Below, in pieces: positions 33,987 to 46,000 of a DNA stretch of 60,000 bases. Below the pieces are notes generated by a model. It saw only the letters and a list, made by a program, of their open reading frames with translations, had not been told where the DNA came from and searched no databases. Source of the DNA: Liolophura sinensis (Eukaryota; Mollusca; Polyplacophora; Chitonida; Chitonidae); contig NC_088297.1 of the NCBI RefSeq assembly GCF_032854445.1, forward strand, positions 21,837,127-21,897,126, read 5' to 3'. The translations under genes were made by a program, and so were the position numbers. How positions within the stretch are numbered: the first letter of the stretch is position 1; every line of letters begins with the position of its first letter.

Positions 33987-34097
33987 ATGGACAATTCGGA
34001 CTCTGAGGGGGAGGTGTGCGGGATAGAACGACCCTCCCTGGTGGAGGACTTAAGGACTGTCTTGGAGGAATATCCTGACAACGGTCAAATATTCAAG
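33987..34097 (+). CDS. Sacsin-like gene, coding exon 1
   Basis: Encodes [16 protein letters not shown] and then [20 protein letters not shown] plus Lys, the helix that precedes the ATP-binding motif in sacsin repeats. Donor AAG|GTACCA, phase 0. The ATG is chosen because the acidic start is short and the family motif begins soon after. The frame is open upstream of the ATG as far as 33882. Confidence 0.75.
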
Positions 34098-37000
34098 GTA
34101 CCAATTCTTACATGTACGAATGGGCAATAAAGACTTGGATATATGGTAGTATGTGAAACAGTGTTTCCAAAAATACATCCCATAAATGGACTACAATCTC
34201 GCCTAACAAATATGCATTTTTAGAGGGAAATAAATGTCACAAAAATATTAATTTTGGTGCTGAAACTTACAATTTTCCAGTAGAAAATATCATCCTATGT
34301 TTCAAGCAAACCTCAAAACACATTTCTAAACTCACTAGAACTCTCGGAATCAGGAAAAATGGGCAAGTTAGTCATGGAAATTTTCTGCTTTGATTTGATC
34401 GCAGGTTTTGTATATAAATGTAAAAAGACGACCATGACTGTTACGTATATCTTTTTCAACAAAGTGAATTTAACCACAGTTATTCGGACCTTCAGAGCTT
34501 CTCGAGTGAGAAGGTTTGATTGGCACCAGCCGACGGTAGTTAACCCCAAGTTTTCCTCCACCATCGTGTAATTAACTTAAAGGTGTGGTGTTAGACATTC
34601 AGTCACGACGGTTCGTGTAATAATGTAGGCCCAATGTCCTTTTCAGAAGAATGACTGCACATCGTAGCAATTTTCGGATGTCTTTATTGGGGTCTAATTA
34701 TAATCGTAACATTTCCTGTATTCTTTTATTAGAAAGAGGATTATAATTTCTGTATTTTTCAATCTAAGAAGTAAGTACACGACAATTCCAATGCGTCCGT
34801 TTGGTAAAAAATGATTGCAATCATGGCGTTTTCAATGTGTCTTATTGAGAAGAGTGATTATAATCATAACGTTTCCAGTGTATCTTTTGGAGAAGGTACA
34901 TTACAATCATACCGTTTTCAGTGCATCTCGTTGAAAAGCAAGATTACCGTCATTACATGTGCATGGCGTGCCCTTCCTTGGGAATAATGAACAACTATGG
35001 CAATACCTGTACGCCTTTAATTCAACAGTGATTAATTATTGTATGTGTTTTTCAGGAGCTAATTCAGAATGCCGAAGATGCGGGGGCAACCAAAGTTAAG
35101 ATCATTTACGACGCTACTGGACCCAGTGTTGACGTCACAGGAAACTCTAGTCCTCATTTCCAGGTTAGATTTTGTTGCAAATCTTTGCAACAAATATTTC
35201 CTATTTCATCCTCTTTCTAAATACGGTAAGCTATGGTGTGATAGATCTCTTAAATTGCAATATTTGTGTACATGTAATTTAATGAGATAATTCAATGTGG
35301 ACACCCGTTTTGTGTACGTGGCGATCTACGGTCATGTTGACGGGCGCGTAGAGATATTGTGGCGTGCTAACAAATAAATCGCTAGTACACGATTTGAATA
35401 CTAATTTCATCCATTCGCCTAGAACATTCTTTGCCTCTTTCCAACATCATGGAAAACTGTTGACCGCTTCTCTTTGCATGAATCCGCCTTAATTCCGTAC
35501 TATATACATGCTTCCTTAGTTCTTTGGTGGTTTCTGTGGAACGTTGTTTTGGGACTTGACCCAGCGATCTTTTATCTGGGACGTCTAATTTGGTTGAGGG
35601 CTGGTGCAGGAATGTCAGTATGTTTTGACGCCTAGATTAGACTATTGTTTACCGTCATACTGAAGAATTCCAGTTATAATTAAATCAAGGCGGACAGTGT
35701 TATGAGTGAAAGATACAAGAGTGACTGGGACAAACCAGCGTCTATGGACAAGACTCTGACGAAATTTCCCACTGGTAACGTCCGAGGTCGTTCACATTAA
35801 CCGTTTCCAAGCGATCTCTTCAGAACAAATGGACAGATCTTCATAAAATTTGTCTTAGCACTTCATGACCTCGGCTTTAAGAATTGAGACATTTTGTGAT
35901 TGTTAAACTGTGCATAATATATTTGTAGCAATTTTAGCCGGAAAGTAATTTTGTCCGTTTGACATCTTCAGAGTTAATAGTCGGAATTTAATAAAATTGG
36001 GTTTGATTGAGTTTAATAAAAATGGCTTTAACAAATGTTAAACTTTTGAAGTATGTCCGTCTGTTCATTTGACCATTCGTCAGTACCTTGGCATTAATGC
36101 AAGCCTCAACCTTATCCCGAACTGCTGGCCCCGATTTTAATCAACTGTGGTTTGATTTTTTTTTTTTTTTTTTTTTTTGATTGGTGTTTTACGCCGTACT
36201 CAAGAATATTTCACTTATACGACGGCGGCCAGCATTATGGTGGGTGGAAACCGGGCAGAGCCCGGCGGAAACCCACGACCATCCGCAGGTTGCTGGCAGA
36301 CCTTCCCACGTACGGCGGTAGAGGAAGCCAGCATGAGCTGGTCTTGAACTCACAGCGACCGCATTGGTGAGAGGCTTCTGGGTCACTACGCTGCGCTAGC
36401 GCGCTAACCGACTGAGCCACGGAGGCCCCTACTGTGGTTTGAACTTTAATTAACAACTGGTCATGTTTTGGACTATATCAGTCCGTTCAACGGATTATCC
36501 TATTTTCACAGGGATGATTGAAGAATTTTTTTGTCTTCAATAAGTCAAATGTTCTTGAGTGTCAACGATTTCTTATCAGGATCTGTCGCTTACCCAAATA
36601 TATCAAGTCATATCTGGTCCTCCAGCAACTTGCGGATAGTCGTGAGTTTTCCCCGGGCTCTTCCCGGTTTCCCCTCACCATAATGCTGGCCACTGTGGTG
36701 TAAGTGAAATATTCTTGGGTGTACGGCGTAAAACACCAATCAAGTAAATTAATAATTTCAAAGCAGACCTTACATCGTGAGTCTTATCCCACAGAAATGC
36801 CAGTCACAAACATTATCTCTCAGAAGTTTATAATACTGGATGCAGTATTTGCTTGTATAATTTCCGGTCCGTTCTTGACTCAGGGTCCAGCGATCTACGT
36901 CTACAATGATGCGAAATTTACCGACGCGGATTGGAAAGGAATTAAGATGCTACGTAAAAGTGTGAAAAAAGATGACCCGATGAAAATTGGTCGCTACGGA

Positions 37001-40000
37001 CTGGGATTTAAATCCGTATTTCATATTACAGGTACACTTATAATTTCCATATAACAAGTATCGTTATTATTTCCATGTTATCATTTCAGTATAACAGGTA
37101 TGGTTATCATTTCAGTATAACAGGTATGGTTATCATTTCCATATAATAGGTATTGTTATTATTTCCATGTTATCATTTCAGTATAACAGGTATTGTTATC
37201 ATTTCAGTATAACAGGTATCGTTATCATTTCCATATAACAGGTATCGTTATCATTTCCATATAACAGGTATCGTTATTATTTCATTTATTGCTGAATCAA
37301 TGCAGCCTTCGTCGCGAAAAACAAGCTTTTTGTTAGATTTTGGAGCATTTGTTAATTTGTAAAAGTATTCTAACCGCACTTTCTTAACACCAATGTTAAC
37401 GTTAACATATCGGTATGTAGAGCTTATTGCGCTACGTGTCACGCACGGAAAGCATTTGTGGTGAATTGGCTGGCATTGATTTCATAGTCAGCTGACTATA
37501 GACGATAAGCTACAGTGACATGGTCACCCAAACTTGGATTTTTAAACAAATTCTGCTTGCGACGTCTTAGCGAAGTCACTCACGTTGAAGTAATAATATT
37601 CACTGAGTATGTAGCTTGTAGGAGCCCGGAGAACTCCTGCCGGTATTCGAATTTTTTCAGAAAGAGGGCGGGCTATTTTGACTCATTAATATTCAGCCGG
37701 GAGGGCCCGAAGCATATGCGCAGCGTTCGGAAAGTTCCGGTCGATACAAGCATGTCCAGCGAGGTACGTGTGGGTGACAGAAACAGACACTATGATCTTA
37801 CTATATTTCCTGCTCAATAGACATTGCTCCATCCAGGTATTGCACCGAAGATATACCTATTGTACAATAACAGGCTTGCAATAAATAGAGGAAGCTTGGC
37901 TAAAGATGCTACTACAGAAGTTTTAAGGACGAACGCGGTTGTCCACAAAGTAATCTGCTAAGTGGCAAGCTCAACACTAACTGTTGAAGCTCTAACTAAG
38001 CGAGATCGTGCTTCGTGAGACCCTTTACTTTCTTCAGTGTACTCCGCCGTTCAAACTGACCACCAATTACAACTCTAGACTTGCTGGGCAACCTGTCGAG
38101 CTCTTTCATACACCTGTTTTAGGCCGATCCTATCACGAGCGAGCAGTAGGTCCTTCTTTTACGCGGGTTATCAGTCATGTTTGTTACAGATGAAGTTTAC
38201 CGCCTCATTTAAATATGCTGGCAGTTTTCATGTTTGTTTGTTATTTTAAACATTCACTTATCGTACAATGCTGGGGGTGGGATTAGCGAAAAGCTTATAA
38301 CTTTTACATCTTGAGAAAAATACCCGATTTTTTCTGTAACAACCTAAAAATGCTTAATATTTGGGCAACCGTGTTGTTTCAACAGGGAGAAGCATATGAC
38401 CATGCCAACGCTGCAATAGGAATTGGCAACGTAGAAAATTTTTGTAAATCCACTGCAATGTTAATCGAAGTCACCTGAGTATACACAAACAGTTTACTTA
38501 CAACACATTGTCTGTGTCATGAATGTTAGATATTGTATCATTAAAGAAATCTTTCAACTTTGGGATTTGCGTTTTGGAGGGATTATTCACGTCATGATTT
38601 TTCCACCAAAATTTGACGATCTTCGTTAAATCAAATAAATAAATAAGTAAAATAAATAAATAACGAATGAATCAATATATACACACAATCAATCAGTACA
38701 TAAAAATACTAAATAAATTTGATAGATCAGATAAATTAATACACTTGCAGATTTCCCCAGCGTTGTCAGTGGTGACACTCTCCTCCTCCTTGATCCGAGT
38801 AAGCCAGAAGGCAAATCTTGTACTCTCCACCTACTCTCAAAGAACAAGCGAACGGTTCAGTGCATGTGGCGATCATTTGAAAGAGTTCTCAGTTCCACGA
38901 TCTTTGACACCAACACCAAAGATGGCTTCGATGGAACGGTTTTCCGATTCCCGTTACGGAAATCTCCATCGGAACTCTCTCGTGGGTTGTATGATGATGA
39001 GAAAATTTGCCACCTCCTGGAAAGTTTCAGAACTGAAATGATGCTGATTCTTGTGTTCCTGCGTAGTTTGGATTCTGTGGAAATTTGGAGATCCAAAGTG
39101 GCATGTGGTGATTCTCCGGAGTTGTCCTTCAGTGCTTGTCTAATGGAAAAAAGTGCTAAGGAGCGCAGAGACCGAAAAACCGGCCTGGAGGAGGATGTTT
39201 TCTTCGCAAAAACCGGATACAGACGGACAAGCACTGTTTCCTATCAGGTGACGGATCATTTAACTACGCTCTCATTTTCCCTGAGCTGGACAGTAGCGTC
39301 ACTCTGTTTAGGTGGAAAGGAAATTCCCCTGTCTCTTGATCCTATCATGGAGTCTCCGCCATTTGTAGGCGTCGCTATTGTTGCTGTTCCAAAGACGTCA
39401 AGAGAAGTCATTATGAGGATGGGACTGATGGAAAAGGCTTTACAAGGTCACGTGTACTGCTTTTTGCCTCTGCCTCTTGTAAACACCAACAACACAGGGC
39501 TTCCAGTTCAAATCAATGGGTTCTTCGCTCTCAGCGCTAACCGGCACCATCTAAAATGGCCCACCGCCGATGAAGAGCAACACTGCTGTGATACACGGGG
39601 AGACGGATCATCTAGATGGAACAAGGACCTGTTGACAAGAGCTATTCCTAGGGCTTACTGCGATCTGATCACAAAGCTGATTGAGACGTCGAAGGCCGAG
39701 AGCAACACTGAGGAGTCGGTGCGGGCAGTTTACGAAGCGTTTCCTTCAGTTACGTCTGTGAACGGCATATGGACGATTGTGCTTAAGGAATTCTGGAAGC
39801 TCGTACTTCAGACAGCTTGCTTTTTTTCAGAACGGAATAGTGGCAGGTGGGTAACGGTCAGTGAAGCAGCCTTTTGTAAGGATCAAACGCCCTCAAATAT
39901 CCCCGTGGAAGTCCAGGATAGTCTACGTCGTCTAGGAACGACAGTGTGTTGTATTCCAGCGAGGGTGATCGACACGGTCCAGAGTTTGGCTGACGGCCGG

Positions 40001-43000
40001 ATGAAACTCGTCACGCCTGAGTTGGTAAGAGAGTTACTGAAGAAGACCTCCGCCTACAAGCGAGAACCTCGGTCTGTCAAGTTGCACCTCCTCGACTTCA
40101 TCATGGAGGATATTCCTGCGGAGCAGAACTTTTCTCAATTGCATGGAATAGAACTTCTTCCACTATCAGATGAAAAGTTTGCAGCATTCCAGAATGAAGT
40201 AAGTATTGTGCTTCTCAGATATAGTTTTTGGCTAGGTAACCCTAGTCACACAGGTCAACAATAACCCTAGTCACATAGGTCAATAATATCCCTAGTCACA
40301 TAGGTCAACAATAACCCTAGTCACATAGGTCAATAATAACCCTAGTCACATAGGTCAATAATAACCCTAGTCATATATGTCAATAATAACCCTAGTCATA
40401 TATGTCAATAACCCTAGTCACATAGGTCAATAATAACAATAGTCATATAGGTCAATAATAACCCTAGTCACATTAGTCAACAATAACCCTAGTCACATAG
40501 GTCAACAATAACCCTAGTCACATAGGTCAACAATAATCATAGTCATATAGGTCAATAATAACCCTAGTCACACAGGTCAACAATAACCCTAGTCACATAG
40601 GTCAACAATAATCATAGTCACACAGGTCAACAATAATCATAGTCACATAGGTCAATAATAACCCTAGTCATATATGTCAATAATAACCCTAGTCACATAG
40701 GTCAATAATAACCCTAGTCACATAGGTCAACAATAATCATAGTCACACAGGTCAACAATAATCCTAGTCACATAGGTCAATAATAACCTTAGTCATATAT
40801 GTCAATAATAACCCTAGTCACATAGGTCAACAATAACCCTAGTCACATAGGTCAACAATAATCCTAGTCACACAGGTCAACAATAACCGTAGTCACATAG
40901 GTCAACAATAACCCTAGTCACATAGGTCAACAATAATCATAGTCACACAGGTCAACAATAATCATAGTCACATAGGTCAATAATAACCCTAGTCATATAT
41001 GTCAATAATAACCCTAGTCACATAGGTCAACAATAATCCTAGTCACATAGGTCAACAATAACCATAGTCACACAGGTCAACAATAATCCTAGTCACATAG
41101 GTCAATAATAACCTTAGTCATATATGTCAATAATAACCCTAGTCACATAGGTCAATAATAACCCTAGTCACATAGGTCAACAATAATCCTAGTCACACAG
41201 GTCAACAATAACCCTAGTCATATAGGTCAATAATAACCCTAGTCACACAGGTCAACAATAACATTTCCGTACTGGCCACACTGTCAAATATTATAATATG
41301 ATACTGGTAATTGGTCTAACCTGGGTAAGTGCCAGTGAAGCATGTCAATGGTCTTAGTGATGAGCGCTTCCCCTTTGTAACTGCCACATTGAAGTACAAG
41401 GTCTGTCTTAAAAAAATAACTGGTGTAAGTCCTAAGTGATGCGTGCTTCCCCTTTATACCTGGGATATTGACATGCAAGATTTGTCTTAAAAAGAAAGGG
41501 ATGTAAGTGCTAAGTGATGCGTGCTTCCTCTTTGTAACTCGGACATTGACATGCAAGGTTTGTCTTAAAAAGGTAAATGGTGTAAGTGCTAAGTGAAGAG
41601 TGCTTCCCCTTTGTAACTGTGACATTAACATGCAAGGTTTGGCTTAAAAAGGTAAGCGATGCAAGTGCTAAGTGAAGAGTGCTTCCCCTTTGTAACTGTG
41701 ACATTAACATGGAAGGTTTGTCGTAAAAGGGTAAGTGGTGTAAAATCTAAGTGGTGAGTGCTTTCCCTGTGTAACTGGGATATTGACTTGCAAGGTTTGT
41801 CTTAAAAAGGTAAATGGTGTAAGTGCTAAGTGAAGAGTGCTTCCCCTTTGTAACTGTGACATTAACATGCAAGGTTTGTCGTAAAAGGGTAAGTGGTGTA
41901 AATGCTAAATGGTGAGTGCTTTCCCTGTGTAACTGGGATATTGACATGCAAGGTTTGTCTTAAAAGGATAAATGGTTTGAGAGCTAAGTAATGAGTGCTT
42001 TCCCTGTGTAACTGGGATATTGACATGCAAGGTTTGTCTTAAAAAGGTAAGTGGTGTAAGTGCTAAGTGATGAGTGCTTCCCCTTTGTAACTGGGGCATT
42101 AACATACAAGGTTTGTTTTAAAAGGGTAAGTGGTGTAAGTGCAAAGTGGTGAGTGCTTCCCGGGGGCCTCCTAGGCTCAGTTGGTTAGCCGTACTTGGCC
42201 GATTGGTGCTTTACGCCGTCCTCAAGAATATTTCACTTATACTACGGCGGCCAGCATTTTGGTGGGAGGAAACCGGGCAGAGCCCGGGGAAAACCCACGA
42301 GCATCCGCAGGTTGCTGACAGACCTTCCTACATATGGCCGGAGAGGAAGCCAGCATGAGTTGGACTTGAAATCACAGCGACCGCATTGGCGAGAGGCTCC
42401 TGGGTCATTACGTGCTTAACCTTGGTAACTGAGGCATTGGCATACAAGGTTTGTCTTAAATATGTGAATGCTAAGTGGTTTGTGCTTCAGCTCTGAGACT
42501 GTGACATTGGCAGGGTCTGTGTTTCAAGCAAGTGTTAATGTAAGTGGTTAGTGATTCCGCTCTTAGACTGTGACTAAGATCTGTGTTTAACTGTGAAGTA
42601 AGATCTGTGTTTCAAGCAAGTGTTATTGCTAAGCGCTTAGTGCTTCAGCTCTTAGACTGTGACATTGGTAAGATCTGTGTTTCAAGCACGTGTTATTGCT
42701 AAGTGGCGATTGCTTTAGCTTTGTAACTGGGTGATCCGGCTGAAATGCCATAGTGGATCAAGTCAAACGGTTCTAAAAAAAACTATTTCAAATGTAGCTC
42801 TCATTAGCTCGGATAATATTCTTAGTGACTTATCTGGCGAATGGCGGTTGCTCATCCTGCTTCATCCGACCAGAAGCATAGCCGCCGTCAAAGAAAAATT
42901 CTAATCCCAACCAAAAGACTTTAAATGTAAAAGCCCTGAATCAACGCCTGACTGATTCAGATGTGAATTTTTCGTGAGGTACCTGCACTAACTGAACCTG

Positions 43001-46000
43001 ACAGTATGATTGAAACATTCCAGAGTGAGGCTTCTTGTTACTCAAGATTGTCAAGCACGGATCGATTTAGTGTCAATATATTGTAGCTAAGTCTGGGGTC
43101 ATGTTTAGCGTTTCATACACAGCACTGTGATTAGTAAGTCGCAAAAATGTGACAACATCTGGTTTGAGCTATACTATAACTGAAATGATGCTACGATCAC
43201 TGTGAGTTCAAGTCCAGCTCAAACTGGCTTCGAGGAAAGCCTGCCACCAACATTTGAATGGCCATGAGTGTGCCCCGGGCTCTCCCCGGTTTACTCCCAC
43301 CATGTTCCCGGCCGCCATCTTGTAAGTGAAATATCCTTGAGTACGGCGTAAAACACCAATCAAATAAATAAATTTAAATGAGGGCCAATACTCTCCAAGC
43401 TGTCAGGTAGACCGAAAATATTTTCACTTCTTCACACGTGTAAAAACTGAAGCTCTCAGGTGTAAAGACTGTGGGATATGTAGATTAAAACTAGAGCGTC
43501 AAGGAGAGTTTGATAAACTGGCAAATGAACGTATCAGGTGAAATACGGTCCTTCACCCGTTTACCTAAGTGAAGATTTCATTCTAATTGGTCATGAAAAC
43601 ACTTGAACAGTGGCAAATTAACACATCCCCCAACACCATGCGTTAAGCAAAATTAGGTAAGTAAAATGCACTGAAGATAATTACACTAGTCTTACATTAG
43701 ACGTCGTTGATGTAAAACTATTCAAATACTATGATGTCATCACTGTGACGTATAATAAACAGTAACATGGGAACATTGTGCAGGACATACAATGTTGATT
43801 ATGGTTTTGTTTCCACGCAGGAAATTGCTCAACCGCTATTCTGTCCTACGAAAGTATTCGAGAGATGTTTGTTCCCCGGTTTAGAAGGCCAATTTCTCGC
43901 CGATATTTCAGCTCAATTCCCGAATCTGAGCCTAAAGCTGAAGAATGTATGCAAATCAGGTAAGAAAATTTGCAAAGCATGATTATACAGTTTTCTGTAT
44001 AATAAGTATTATAAATTAATGCAATACTGCAGCATGGAGAGGAAGACCAAAAAAAAAAAAAAAACGTCAGTGGGATATCTTTCAAAGGGTCACACGTAAC
44101 TGGTGAAATGTGGAAACTTATCAGTTTACGTCAGTTGGTATATTCGCTGCATTTTCTCCGAACTTTCCCACGATAATAGCGGATATGTGAGAGATAAAAT
44201 ACGTAAACATTCTTAAAAGCACATTTGTTGTGCCCCAATATGGCGTAAAATTTGTAAGTTATTTGCCTAAGGTTAGGGATTTTCTTTGGGTATTCATGTT
44301 GCTTTAGTAATAACAATAATAATAATAATAATAATAAAACATATCTAAGTGAAGAATTTCTGTGCGTGGCGTTAAACAACAATCAAAGAAATAAAATAAA
44401 TACATGCATTTGAACTTTACATGAATTTGTTATAGGTAGAACCCAGTTGAGACCTGTCAAGAGAGGCGATATGCCAAAGCTACTGGAACAAGTGAGTTGG
44501 AAGACTAAAACACTATCAGGAAAAGACATTGTGCGCTGGGTAACCAACGTCTGGAGTATGCTGTGCTCGGAATTTCCATGCAACTTATCCCTGTTTGAAG
44601 GGCTGACCCTATTACCCGTCTCAACAGTCCTTGATCAGCTTAAACGTCCTTCATTAAAGGTGCTAAAAGAGTGGAATGGTGTGGTTTTGTCGGATGAGGT
44701 TGAGGCGGTTCTCGTCAGTATGGGTGTTCAGGTGATAAGGAATGCTGTAGGAGAGATGTTGAACCACCCAGGTGTTGTGGGGGTATTTATTCTTGAGCCT
44801 ACATCGAGTTCAGTTTTGAAAGCCCTTACCACAGCAAGAGCGAACAACCTCGGCAAACGTACCCCAGCGCTAACTGAAAAGCTCAGATCAGCTTTCGTGT
44901 CGTTCTTGTCGACCTGTCGTAGAGATCTTACACAAGCCGAACACAGCATGCTCATCTCCCTTCCCTTGTTCAAAACTGTTGACCAAAGTAAGGAAGTCAG
45001 CCATGTTTCTGTTCAAGACTTAAATACGTCAGTTCCGGAAGAGTATGAACAGATCAAAGATGTCTTCCCGGTTACCTTTCCAAGGAGGCTGATTGTCTAC
45101 AACAACTCAGATGAATCACGTCTCGGTTCGATGCTTAGAGTTCAACAGCTCAGTCACAGGGAATTGGTGTTGAAAGTCATAGAAACGATGCTTAGTCAGC
45201 ACAGCGCATACACTGATGACGAGGTGTGTCGCTTCATGAAGTATGTCATCAAGAATTTCACTGATTCTGATCAATCAGTGTGGAAATTGGCGAAAGACAT
45301 TCCATTTGTACCATGCTCTGATCATAAAGGTACCCTGCGCCGGCCGGTTGATCTCATACATCCAGCGGATCAAATAGCCCGCCTGTATAATTCTTCTGAG
45401 GGACGATTCCCGTCACAAAATTGTGAGGCATTCCATGATAAACAGACACTGGCTACTCTGGAAAAATTGGGTATGCTGAAGAACTGTCTGCCCTCAAAGG
45501 AAATCCTGGGAAGAGCGCGATTTATTGCAAAGCTGAGCAAGTCCCACTCGGAGGAAGCTGTCGAGAAGTTTGTGCTCCTGATGCATGTTCTGCGCAGGAT
45601 GGAAACAGTGGATGATTTGAAGCTCACTGCAGATGATACGAACGACCTAGCCGAAACACATTTTCTGCCTGTTCTTCAACGACCTGAACAATGGCCTTCC
45701 AGTCTTGAATGGAAAGCAGATAGTGAATTACCATTCCAGCGCCCTCGATATGTCTGCGATGGGAGGCATAGAGACCTAGTAGGCTCTCGGTGTCTGATAC
45801 TGGTATCTGATGGCCTTGAAGAGTTTTCAGAGACCGTTCTGAAAAAATTAGGAGTATCAGTTGAACTCAAACCAGTTGATGTTGTTGACCATTTGTTTTG
45901 TTTAAAACGAATTGAGACATCTGTTCTTCGCCCGGACGAAATGACCTGTTTAAAACAAATGTATGAAAGACTGTATTCCTATTTGGAAGATCACATCAGG

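Noticed and set aside
35069-35290. 73-codon frame overlapping sacsin-like exon 2
   Set aside because: It reads the ATP-binding exon in the wrong frame and runs on into the intron past the donor at 35163.
38760-38761. CCCCAG acceptor for sacsin-like exon 4
   Set aside because: It puts the exon out of frame with exon 3 and loses the conserved DFPSVVSGD stretch; the acceptor 10 nt upstream fits.
41284-42105. Minus-strand frames of 66-115 codons in sacsin-like intron 4
   Set aside because: They translate the 78-bp repeat, whose length is a multiple of three, so openness is expected. They begin and end with the array.
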